Source of the DNA: Nostoc sp. MS1
GTDB taxonomy: Bacteria > Cyanobacteriota > Cyanobacteriia > Cyanobacteriales > Nostocaceae
Length of the DNA stretch: 64,000 nt
Assembly: GCF_019976755.1 (NCBI RefSeq)
Contig: NZ_AP023443.1
Span: 239,629 to 303,628, forward strand
Reading direction: 5' to 3'
The notes under the pieces are model-generated. The model ran no database searches and was not told where the DNA came from. It saw only the letters and a program-made list of their open reading frames with translations. A program made the translations under genes and the position numbers. This document shows positions 1 to 9,446 of this stretch, in pieces (position 1 is the first letter of the stretch; each line of letters opens with the position of its first letter).

Positions 1-20
1 GGTCATTGTTTGGTAGCTTT

Positions 21-254
21 TTATTCAGATAAATTTTGCTCACCTGGAATCTTCCACTTTCCTTGTTCAACATCAAACTTAACTTTTCCAAGTGAAACAT
101 ATTTATAAGTATTAACCCAGGCTAAATTACCAAGGTAAATAGAACCTCCTGGACTTTTTTTATTTTTTCCCTTGTCTTGGCAAATTCTTCTGTCAATAAG
201 CTTATAAGCATGATTTAAACTGTCAACTCTAATTATGAGTAATCTTCCCTCCAA
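21..254 (-). CDS. small hypothetical protein (77 aa)
   Basis: A 77-residue open frame on the minus strand with an ATG start. I recognise no family. It is basic in its centre (a lysine-rich GKNKK stretch) and has no signal peptide or membrane segment. It lies downstream of the 201-aa hypothetical gene, in the same direction. It could be a real small accessory gene or a remnant; composition and isolation give only weak support. Confidence 0.4.
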   Translation of the reverse strand: MEGRLLIIRVDSLNHAYKLIDRRICQDKGKNKKSPGGSIYLGNLAWVNTYKYVSLGKVKFDVEQGKWKIPGEQNLSE

Positions 255-323
255 TTTAATGTTTTTTATATCTAAGTAAGTCGGTGGGAAAAAACAAAGC
301 TAAGTTAAGAAAGGTAAACAAGG

Positions 324-929
324 CTATAACCCTCTTCCCTCCTGCCTTCTGCCTCCTGCCTCCTGCCTTGCCATAGCGATAATTTTTAACACTGAGCTAC
401 TTAATTCTAAAAACTTTGCTTCTTGTTCAATAGATTGAATTTGATTTACTTGAAAATTAAGTTCGGCTTCAACTTCGCAACACTCGAAGAAACCATCTTT
501 TCCAGGCTGCATTTCCAAATTACTATTAAGTATGACTTTACCGTCCGGATGAGGCAGTGATTCAATATCTGCAATAGGGTTTTCTTCTTTAAGATAATTC
601 CTTAAAAAAATAGCAATTACTTCTCCTTTAGGCAAAACGGGAATACGAACTTTTCTTAGCTTTAATTCTTCATTATAAGAAATTAATTTTCCTTTTTGAA
701 AATGTTTTTGCACTAGTGGTTCAGTAGTAATCGTTTTCCAAAGCCATCTCAACTGTTTATCATCTAACTTATAAGTTATAGCTTCATTAACTTTATTTGA
801 CCATTCTGAGAAGAAAACTCGGTCGTTATTTTTATACAAATTTTCAAGATAGTAACCACCCAATTGAAGTATGAAAGCAAGCTCATATCCATAAGATGTA
901 AATAAGGGTTTTAAATTTGAGCTATTCAT
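324..929 (-). CDS. hypothetical protein (201 aa)
   Basis: A soluble 201-residue protein of unknown function, rich in charged and aromatic residues, with no signal peptide or transmembrane segment. The last residues (about 188-201, QEAGGRRQEGRGL) are encoded by a tandem repeat of a TGCCTCC-type heptamer at about 331-371. That repeat class is usually intergenic in cyanobacteria, so the C-terminus has probably been extended or replaced by repeat sequence. It is the last gene after the methylase-helicase operon in the same direction, separated from the helicase by about 200 bp of AT-rich DNA. Whether it belongs to that system cannot be decided here. Confidence 0.55.
   Translation of the reverse strand: MNSSNLKPLFTSYGYELAFILQLGGYYLENLYKNNDRVFFSEWSNKVNEAITYKLDDKQLRWLWKTITTEPLVQKHFQKGKLISYNEELKLRKVRIPVLPKGEVIAIFLRNYLKEENPIADIESLPHPDGKVILNSNLEMQPGKDGFFECCEVEAELNFQVNQIQSIEQEAKFLELSSSVLKIIAMARQEAGGRRQEGRGL
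331..371. repeat. heptamer tandem repeat (TGCCTCC-type)
   Basis: Runs of CTGCCTTCTGCCTCCTGCC type sequence form a short tandem repeat of about 7 bp. It resembles the short tandemly repeated repetitive sequences of heterocyst-forming cyanobacteria, but here it overlaps the 3' end of the 201-aa reading frame. Confidence 0.5.
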
Positions 930-1137
930 ATTTTTTAGAAGTTTACAAATTTGTGTAATATTTGGTTTCAGATGTAACTTAACAAATTATTAATCTAAGC
1001 TAATTAGTACAAATAACTTATATTTTCTAATGTGATAAACTGATTTATCAGACATTTGTTATATTACATATATTTGTATTAATTAAATTTTATGGCTCAT
1101 TCACACTTCATACTTAATTTTAAGAAATTACTTTAAA

Positions 1138-3003
1138 TTATGCTTTTAGTAAAAAAGCAGCAAGAGAAACTTTTATACTAGTTGGTTTAATTCCCTCTGA
1201 AAAAATTAAATTAAGCTTGTCTGTATCTTGCACTAACTCGATAACAAAATTCTCATCATCTAAACTAGCTTTAATACCATCTGTGTATTCTTTTAAAAGC
1301 TTTTGCACAGGCTTCATTTCTTTCCAACTATTTAATTTTTTTAATGCACCCTTAACCATTGATCTATCTAAACCAGATGGAAAGCTATCAAGCGCACTCA
1401 GCCGACGCTGAATTTTAGTAAGACGCTCAGAGGTAATAGTAAGATTTTCTAACGTTTCTGTCTGTTCTAGTTCTATACTGAGTTGTTGTTTTAATCTGAC
1501 CAACTCGTCATAAATAGTTTGGGCGCATGACAGTAAATACCTTGTAGAAAATATATTACTAGCTATAGGTGTTTTAATAGCTGTAGCGATCGCCATACCA
1601 TAACCATCATTTTCTCCTGTTTGGTCATTCCAAAATAAAGTCTGTTGTTTTTCAGATATTACTTCACCATTTGGCCCGAAGTATTGGAGTGTCAAAGCTA
1701 CTAATCCAGTAGGTTCATCCTTTTCACCAGTCAAACGACCTACAGCTATTGGATTAGCTTGGTAATCCTCACCTAAGTCTTTGAGCAATTTACTGAGTTC
1801 CTCACTATGAAGAATCTCGTTTTGAGTATAAAGGTCACGATTAGTTTCTTGTTTCTTATAAGCATCTTCTTGTAAATTACCCTGCTCCATTTTTCTAGCT
1901 TTCACTAAACTTTGGAGAAAATCTATATAGCCAGGTAAAATTTCATCATCAAATAATGTATCTCCATAAATAGATGCCCCTAATGCGTTTATATTAGAAA
2001 TAGTAGGAATGTTAGGATTAGGGTTCGGATCTGGCTCTATACTAGCGATGCCTCCTCCATTTTGGGCTAAGTCTCCTACCAGTTTTTTATTCAAGTTTGA
2101 TAGACGAGATGCTTGCCGTAGTAATTGGCTTTCACTATTTGCATAGTAAATAGAGATGTTTTTAGCTTTATGCTGCTTGGGTCTGTCAATCCGCCCAATA
2201 CGCTGTTCTAGAATCATAGGATTCCAGGGCAAGTCAATGTTTATTAAGTAATCAGCATCCTGAAGATTTTGACCTACCGATAATGTTTCTGATCCAATAA
2301 GCACAGCAATTTCTTCCTCAGATTTCGGTCTATCTGTTGGATTTTTGCAGGTGGCAGCCGGAGCGAACAATCGAAATATCTCTTGACGATTTAGGTTAGC
2401 TTGATGACGATTTGGTTGTAAGACTTGGGTAGGGTTAACTTTTTGTGGTTTGTCTGCACCACTGGCATAATACAATTTAGTAGACCCAATTACCATGCCA
2501 ATACCTTTAGATGCGATCGCACTATCACGAGCCATGTAGCGGTAGTAATCAATTACTGTGTCGCTAAAGGTAGAGATTAGCAGTACCTTATGCCCCTGGC
2601 TTACCAGTTCTCGAACTTTTTGAGTAACTTGCTTACGTTTGTGGTCAACTAAAAACTCATCTACTAAGAGATTTTGTATTTGCTCTAGCTGATGTAAATC
2701 ACGTTTACAATCAGCCAACATACGTTCATAAATCTTTTGAGCATTGCTAGGATTATTTCGTAAGGCATCTGTAGCCTTATCAATAGAACTTTTTAGCTGT
2801 TGACGTTTTTGTTGCTGTTCTGCTTCGTTTTCATCTTCATCCTCTTCTGCCTCTTCATAGTCTTCATCGGAGCTTTCACGTTCGTAGTCATCAAAGAAAT
2901 TTTGTAAGTTATCTTTTTTATCCGATTCAAAATTGTAATGAATTAGCAAAAACTCTTTTAAACCATCTGCATCAGGAGAAACTAATTCTAGACGGTATTG
3001 CAT
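1138..3003 (-). pseudogene. SNF2-type helicase, C-terminal fragment (split by IS)
   Basis: This is the C-terminal part of the helicase whose N-terminal part lies at 4901-7384. It carries the second RecA-like lobe: a motif IV-like ISTFSDTVIDYYRY segment, then SETLSVGQNLQDA and the arginine-finger motif QRIGRIDRPKQ that reads ATP state in SNF2 enzymes. The first 80 residues are very acidic. The apparent ATG at 3003 is an internal methionine of the original protein: removing the insertion and one 9-bp target repeat joins ...GDRIKQ to MQYRLEL in frame, giving a 1426-residue protein. As it stands this piece lacks Walker A and DEAH motifs and cannot be a working helicase. Confidence 0.88.
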
Positions 3004-3011
3004 TTGCTTAA

Positions 3012-4968
3012 GGGAGCAACGCGATTTTGTGAAGTCGGATCAAAATCAAGCGATCGCTAAAAATCATACTTAATTTAATAGTGATTTTATTTACAAATAA
3101 AATATTGATTTACACGAAAAATCATCTTGATGAGATATCTCAAAAAGATTGCTAGCAAGTCATTTGAGGATTATTTCCAAAAATCTCTGCAACAAGTCTT
3201 TGATACTTAGTATCAATTACGGCAGAAAATAAATTGAAGGCAGAATTAAAGTATAAAATTTATCAACCAGTTTGGGGTTTGATAAAAGAATTAAAGATAG
3301 AATCACAAAAATTATCCCAACTTTTAGCTATCCATTGACAACGCAGATGTAACATAATTTCTGCATTATTTTGTAACCAAAACTTACTGTTTCCTTTCAT
3401 GCGTAAATTAACAACTTGACGAATTAAACTTTCAACTGCACCACTACCGAGAGGTAATTTTCGAGCTGCAACTTCGTTATATTTTAAAAGCCTCCTTCTA
3501 TACGCTTTTAAAATATAATTTCGCTCTCTTACCATAATTTTACAGCGCTCTCCTGTTGCCTCGGAAATAAATTCACCCATATTTCTCATTAAATCTAGTG
3601 CCTGACCTTTCTTTAAAATTTTCCGAGATTTTTTAAACCAGGATTGACGCTCATTATCTGTACTAAAAGCGGCATCAGCAAAATCTTGTAAATGTGATGC
3701 TGCGTGATAAAAGTCTAATAATTGATAAGTTTCAAGTGGGCATTTTAATTTTTTTAGTAAAAGAGGAATGTGTATCCATATCCACTCTGCACCATCAGCA
3801 ATCAATAACACCTGCTTGGCTTCACTTATACCCAAATTTACTAAATACATCTCTAAAATTTTGAGGAATTCTTTATAACCTGAATATGTGCCATCATTCG
3901 TAATAGGTATTGTCGATGTCCTAATTTTTTTACCTTCTTCATTTACTACATAAATTGTTAGTAACTTTGGCTCCATCCATTCACCAACAAAGCCATGACG
4001 GTTTGTTTTCTTACTGCGTCTACCTTTTTTATTAAACCTAATTTTAGTTCTTCCACCATCTACAGCGATTACAACTCGTTGGCCTTTGAGAACATTACTA
4101 TTAGATAAGTGGTTCATCTCCAGATTTAATATTTTTGATTGGCGTAGATTAATACCAATTTCACCAAAAAGGTAAGTCAGGCGTTCGATTCGTTTTAAAC
4201 TAACATTTATTCCCCAATCCGTTAGCGTCGAACGTGCTGCATCGAAAGAACTAGCGATCGCACCATATTTTGCGATTATTGACCAGACTAGAGGGGTAAT
4301 ACCTTCAGACATCCCTAGCCACTTTAAAAACGGACAAAATCCTTGATTTGAAGTTTTTATTTTTGGCTCATTGAGCAGAGGATTATCAGATTCTTTACTT
4401 GTGGGATTCCGTTCAAGTACATAAGGTAAAGTTAAAGTTACTTCGACGTTTCCAATTGTTACTATTTTTCGCTTTTTAGAACCATGTTTTTGTGTATTTA
4501 AATTTCTCCATCCCTGTGTTTGACTAACAGAATAGTTTAGGATTTTTGGGGATACGGAAAGATTATATAATAAAACAGCTATACATTGACCTGCTAAAAT
4601 CATTGCCTGTTCTCTAATTTCTTTTTCTCGTTCTCTCAGCTTTTTTCCATCCCACTCTGTGATATTTGTAAATTCTAAAAGTTTTGTGACCTGTAAGTGA
4701 AAACTTTTAACTGACTTGTTTAAATCAAGAGTTGCACTTATATTTTTTGCCATAAAAGGTAGACGTTAAAACTCTGGAAAGATTACTTAACCGGAATCCT
4801 ACCTTGTTTTTGACCTTTATAAATTTTTGCACACATCACCAGACTTGAAATTGGTTGATAGCTTACGTATTAATACGGCTTCTAATATAAGAAATATTTT
4901 TTAGTACTGAAGAAAGTTGTTAGCGATCGCTGGTTTTTGATCCCACCTCACCAAATCGCGTTGCTCCC
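3012..4968 (-). mobile_element. ISKra4-family insertion sequence, copy 1
   Basis: A 1957-bp element with imperfect terminal inverted repeats of about 49 bp. Both ends begin GGGAGCAACGCGATTT and end in AGCGATCGCTAA, so a HIP1 site lies inside each end. It is flanked by a perfect 9-bp target duplication, TTTGCTTAA, at 3003-3011 and 4969-4977. A GGG end, 8-9 bp duplication and a single DDE transposase fit what is known of the ISKra4 family. It interrupts the SNF2 helicase gene. Confidence 0.93.
3263..4753 (-). CDS. ISKra4-family transposase (496 aa)
   Basis: A DDE transposase that would cut and join the element ends. Likely catalytic residues are D232 (in AVDGGRTK), D320 (in IADGAEW) and E441 (in GSGAVESL). 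The GSGAVE context is typical of ISKra4 and related transposases. The N-terminal 100 residues are basic and probably bind the terminal repeats. The protein sequence is identical in all three copies in this window, so the frame is intact and the copies are recent. The family is inferred from motifs and element ends; ISLre2-like transposases are the nearest alternative. Confidence 0.9.
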   Translation of the reverse strand: MAKNISATLDLNKSVKSFHLQVTKLLEFTNITEWDGKKLREREKEIREQAMILAGQCIAVLLYNLSVSPKILNYSVSQTQGWRNLNTQKHGSKKRKIVTIGNVEVTLTLPYVLERNPTSKESDNPLLNEPKIKTSNQGFCPFLKWLGMSEGITPLVWSIIAKYGAIASSFDAARSTLTDWGINVSLKRIERLTYLFGEIGINLRQSKILNLEMNHLSNSNVLKGQRVVIAVDGGRTKIRFNKKGRRSKKTNRHGFVGEWMEPKLLTIYVVNEEGKKIRTSTIPITNDGTYSGYKEFLKILEMYLVNLGISEAKQVLLIADGAEWIWIHIPLLLKKLKCPLETYQLLDFYHAASHLQDFADAAFSTDNERQSWFKKSRKILKKGQALDLMRNMGEFISEATGERCKIMVRERNYILKAYRRRLLKYNEVAARKLPLGSGAVESLIRQVVNLRMKGNSKFWLQNNAEIMLHLRCQWIAKSWDNFCDSIFNSFIKPQTG

Positions 4969-7384
4969 TTTGCTTAATGCGATCACCAAAGTTTTTGATT
5001 GTCCGGCTCAGAGCATACATACTAGATTCAGCCCGTTGCAAGAAAAATCGGCGTTGGTTGCCTAACAAACTTCGTTGTTCAACACTACCTGTTAAATAAC
5101 GGATTGGATCAGCAAAAGGGATGAATAGATTGGTTTCAAATTGGGTAAAAATCTGCTCAAGAGCTTCTTCTGTACTCGGTTCAAAATGCACAGGCAACCA
5201 TTCTGCTATACGTTTTGCATATAAGTTTAAATCTGGGGTAGCTTCTCGTAGCATTTGGCGGGTGCGTTGCAAAAACAGTTCGCGGTAGGTACGCCGGAAT
5301 AGTTCTGTATTGTCTGTAAAGTTTTCTACCCCAATTTCTCGATTTTGAAACCATTGGGCGACTTCTACAGGGAATTTTAAATCATTGAATCCTTCGGGAC
5401 GGCTAATAAAGGGTGACAGGATGTTATAAATGTCTTCCCGACGATTGTTCCAAGGTGTAGCGGTCAATAGTAGAAAATGACGTTGCCTTTTAGACTTGCG
5501 ATCGCTTTCTTGAATCGCTGCACAGGTTTTATGAATACGGTTTTTATAATTACGGATGCCTTCGTGAGCTTCATCAATAATAACTAAGTCAGGGCCACCA
5601 TAACGGTTAAAATCTGCCAAGAAGTTACTACCTTTACGGCTCATCAGGTTTTTATTGTAAAGTTCATAATCACCTGATTTAAAACCAAGTTCAGCCATTT
5701 CTCGTTCCCAGTTGGGGAAAAGTTTCTTTGCAGCAATAATTGCAATCTTTGCTTGACCCTTCTGCTGACGGTATAACCGGGAAACTGTAGCAGCCAATCG
5801 GGTCTTACCTAGTCCTACAGCATCCGCACAAACAGCAATACCAAAATCCTGCATTACTCTTAGGCAATGTTGCGCTCCAGATTTTTGGTGTTCAAACAAT
5901 ATTCCTTGATTCAATAATTCATCTAGTAGATCACTACGTTCAACCCGGAACTGACGGGGGCGTTGCTGCGCTAACCAATAAAGAAAATCATTAGGTGTAC
6001 CGTGATTACCAGCCAGAATTATTTCTACAGCTTGTCTAAATCCTTCAATTTCATTGAAATCAGGTATCTCTAAAGACTTGGTAACTGATGGGGGATTATC
6101 TGGACTATTGTGATAAACGCCATCATCCGTTGTAATTTGAAAATCAGTTAACTTAGTCGGTGGGTGTTCTGGGTCTACCTCAACTTGACCAACAATGCGT
6201 TCAGAATCTTGGCTATCGATGATAATTTTGATCAATTCATCATCTATAATCTCGATGTTCTCTACTTTGTCTAAGTTTTGCCCTGTAATTTCAATTTGGG
6301 TTGTTCCTCCAGGGGTAAACTCATCGGGATTAATAAACTCAATAATTGGACGTTTTAGTTCGGCTCGGCGATCTCGTTCTGCTAATACCTGTTGTAAAAA
6401 TTCTTGACTCAGATCAAAGGAAATATCATCTCGTTGCCATTCTGCATCAAACTGAACAATACTCTCAGATATAGCCTCTGCATCTAATGGAGAATCCCAA
6501 GAATAGAGAAAAGTTACGCTCTCAGCATTTTTAGAATGTGCAGCACGAGTAAAATTATCTGAACCTTCATGCAGGATGTGATTTTCTAACTGATCGCTCA
6601 GAATACCAGTTTTCTTGTGATAAATAGCTCGTCCAGAATCCATCTTGACAAGCTTTATTTGCAGAAAATTGAGACGAATTAACTCTGCCAAAATTTCCGT
6701 ACCACTAAAAGCACTATCCTCTAAGCCTTGAAGAAATTCGCCTAGACTAAGATGAGCAAATTGGGCGCGGTAAACAGGGTCTTGTAGTTTTTCAAGTTCT
6801 TGAATATCTGCTTGCTTCGTAAATCCCTGCCAGTCCATTAACAAGCGAATCTGACCTTCTGTCTGCACAATTGAAGCTAGAGGTTCTTCATAAAGCTTAA
6901 GTACACCGCTATCAAAGTAAGCTGTAGAGCGGCGATAAACTTGTGTACGTTCTAAAATCTTGCAGATAAAGGGATGATACTTGTCTAATTCATCTGGTAA
7001 GTTAAATTTACGACGACGACCGTTGATTTCTAAAAAGCTCCCAGCGAGTAAAGCTTTTTCTTTAGTTTCGCTTTCTTTATGGAGGAAGTTTTCAATAACA
7101 CTTAAATTACTCGTACGTAATAAAGAAACGCTGGGTACATTTCCATCCTTGAGTGGAGTGTATTCAAAGATTTTAGCGGTTTTTGGATCTATGCGTAGTA
7201 TTTTATAAGTAGCTTGTTTTTCGCCAATACGTAAGAACTTCACAACTGTTTTTAGTAGACTATCGGCATCACGATGTTTGAAAACAAGCCAGTATTGATT
7301 ATCAACACCTTTTATGGGATAACCCTGGATTAGATAGTAAGGGCGTTGTTTGCGAATTAGGTCTTGGATAAAGTTTTCAAGCAT
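4901..7384 (-). pseudogene. PLD-IPT-SNF2 helicase, N-terminal fragment (split by IS)
   Basis: N-terminal 805 native residues of a 1426-residue protein. A phospholipase-D-like nuclease domain lies at about 140-300, with HKK at 256-258 and GSDNFT at 274-279. A segment at about 346-425 looks like an IPT/TIG Ig-like fold (IEFINPDEFTPGGTTQIEIT). Helicase lobe 1 has EHQ at 498-500, Walker A DAVGLGKT at 521-528, DEAH at 604-607 and TATPW at 641-645. The last 22 residues are read from the insertion element and are not native. It starts 10 bp after the methyltransferase's original stop, so the two formed an operon. The likely role is DNA translocation and cleavage in a restriction-like system, now inactive. 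Confidence 0.88.
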
Positions 7385-7394
7385 GGTTAATAAC

Positions 7395-7489
7395 TCACTG
7401 AATAGGCCAAGCTGGAATTACTGCGTCAATCTTTGCCATTAGTTCAATGGTTTCTTTGAGGGCTACAACAATACGCTGGTAATGTTGGA
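7395..7489 (-). pseudogene. detached C-terminal tail of the DNA methyltransferase
   Basis: Reading the minus strand from the left edge of IS copy 2, this piece continues the methyltransferase frame: the native sequence runs ...DDIQH then YQRIVVALKETIELM and so on to a TGA at 7395-7397. The join uses one copy of the 8-bp target repeat and keeps the frame, giving 1066 residues in total. The tail is too short to have a separate function. The next gene, the helicase, begins 10 bp downstream. Confidence 0.85.
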
Positions 7490-9446
7490 GGGAGCAACGC
7501 GATTTTGTGAAGTCGGATCAAAATCAAGCGATCGCTAAAAATCATACTTAATTTAATAGTGATTTTATTTACAAATAAAATATTGATTTACACGAAAAAT
7601 CATCTTGATGAGATATCTCAAAAAGATTGCTAGCAAGTCATTTGAGGATTATTTCCAAAAATCTCTGCAACAAGTCTTTGATACTTAGTATCAATTACGG
7701 CAGAAAATAAATTGAAGGCAGAATTAAAGTATAAAATTTATCAACCAGTTTGGGGTTTGATAAAAGAATTAAAGATAGAATCACAAAAATTATCCCAACT
7801 TTTAGCTATCCATTGACAACGCAGATGTAACATAATTTCTGCATTATTTTGTAACCAAAACTTACTGTTTCCTTTCATGCGTAAATTAACAACTTGACGA
7901 ATTAAACTTTCAACTGCACCACTACCGAGAGGTAATTTTCGAGCTGCAACTTCGTTATATTTTAAAAGCCTCCTTCTATACGCTTTTAAAATATAATTTC
8001 GCTCTCTTACCATAATTTTACAGCGCTCTCCTGTTGCCTCGGAAATAAATTCACCCATATTTCTCATTAAATCTAGTGCCTGACCTTTCTTTAAAATTTT
8101 CCGAGATTTTTTAAACCAGGATTGACGCTCATTATCTGTACTAAAAGCGGCATCAGCAAAATCTTGTAAATGTGATGCTGCGTGATAAAAGTCTAATAAT
8201 TGATAAGTTTCAAGTGGGCATTTTAATTTTTTTAGTAAAAGAGGAATGTGTATCCATATCCACTCTGCACCATCAGCAATCAATAACACCTGCTTGGCTT
8301 CACTTATACCCAAATTTACTAAATACATCTCTAAAATTTTGAGGAATTCTTTATAACCTGAATATGTGCCATCATTCGTAATAGGTATTGTCGATGTCCT
8401 AATTTTTTTACCTTCTTCATTTACTACATAAATTGTTAGTAACTTTGGCTCCATCCATTCACCAACAAAGCCATGACGGTTTGTTTTCTTACTGCGTCTA
8501 CCTTTTTTATTAAACCTAATTTTAGTTCTTCCACCATCTACAGCGATTACAACTCGTTGGCCTTTGAGAACATTACTATTAGATAAGTGGTTCATCTCCA
8601 GATTTAATATTTTTGATTGGCGTAGATTAATACCAATTTCACCAAAAAGGTAAGTCAGGCGTTCGATTCGTTTTAAACTAACATTTATTCCCCAATCCGT
8701 TAGCGTCGAACGTGCTGCATCGAAAGAACTAGCGATCGCACCATATTTTGCGATTATTGACCAGACTAGAGGGGTAATACCTTCAGACATCCCTAGCCAC
8801 TTTAAAAACGGACAAAATCCTTGATTTGAAGTTTTTATTTTTGGCTCATTGAGCAGAGGATTATCAGATTCTTTACTTGTGGGATTCCGTTCAAGTACAT
8901 AAGGTAAAGTTAAAGTTACTTCGACGTTTCCAATTGTTACTATTTTTCGCTTTTTAGAACCATGTTTTTGTGTATTTAAATTTCTCCATCCCTGTGTTTG
9001 ACTAACAGAATAGTTTAGGATTTTTGGGGATACGGAAAGATTATATAATAAAACAGCTATACATTGACCTGCTAAAATCATTGCCTGTTCTCTAATTTCT
9101 TTTTCTCGTTCTCTCAGCTTTTTTCCATCCCACTCTGTGATATTTGTAAATTCTAAAAGTTTTGTGACCTGTAAGTGAAAACTTTTAACTGACTTGTTTA
9201 AATCAAGAGTTGCACTTATATTTTTTGCCATAAAAGGTAGACGTTAAAACTCTGGAAAGATTACTTAACCGGAATCCTACCTTGTTTTTGACCTTTATAA
9301 ATTTTTGCACACATCACCAGACTTGAAATTGGTTGATAGCTTACGTATTAATACGGCTTCTAATATAAGAAATATTTTTTAGTACTGAAGAAAGTTGTTA
9401 GCGATCGCTGGTTTTTGATCCCACCTCACCAAATCGCGTTGCTCCC
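7490..9446 (-). mobile_element. ISKra4-family insertion sequence, copy 2
   Basis: A 1957-bp element with the same sequence and ends as copy 1, in the same orientation. It is flanked by an 8-bp direct repeat, ATGTTGGA, at 7482-7489 and 9447-9454, one base shorter than at the other two copies. It interrupts the methyltransferase gene 28 codons before its end. Confidence 0.93.
7741..9231 (-). CDS. ISKra4-family transposase (496 aa), copy 2
   Basis: Identical in protein sequence to the transposases at 3263-4753 and 57908-59398, with the same DDE residues (D232, D320, E441) and an intact frame. The 250 bp after the stop and the 200 bp before the start belong to the element. With several intact copies the element is probably still mobile. 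Confidence 0.9.
   Translation of the reverse strand: MAKNISATLDLNKSVKSFHLQVTKLLEFTNITEWDGKKLREREKEIREQAMILAGQCIAVLLYNLSVSPKILNYSVSQTQGWRNLNTQKHGSKKRKIVTIGNVEVTLTLPYVLERNPTSKESDNPLLNEPKIKTSNQGFCPFLKWLGMSEGITPLVWSIIAKYGAIASSFDAARSTLTDWGINVSLKRIERLTYLFGEIGINLRQSKILNLEMNHLSNSNVLKGQRVVIAVDGGRTKIRFNKKGRRSKKTNRHGFVGEWMEPKLLTIYVVNEEGKKIRTSTIPITNDGTYSGYKEFLKILEMYLVNLGISEAKQVLLIADGAEWIWIHIPLLLKKLKCPLETYQLLDFYHAASHLQDFADAAFSTDNERQSWFKKSRKILKKGQALDLMRNMGEFISEATGERCKIMVRERNYILKAYRRRLLKYNEVAARKLPLGSGAVESLIRQVVNLRMKGNSKFWLQNNAEIMLHLRCQWIAKSWDNFCDSIFNSFIKPQTG

Noticed and set aside
3003..3003. ATG at 3003 as a true start of a separate protein
   Set aside because: It is an internal methionine of the helicase: joining across the IS restores the frame with both helicase lobes.
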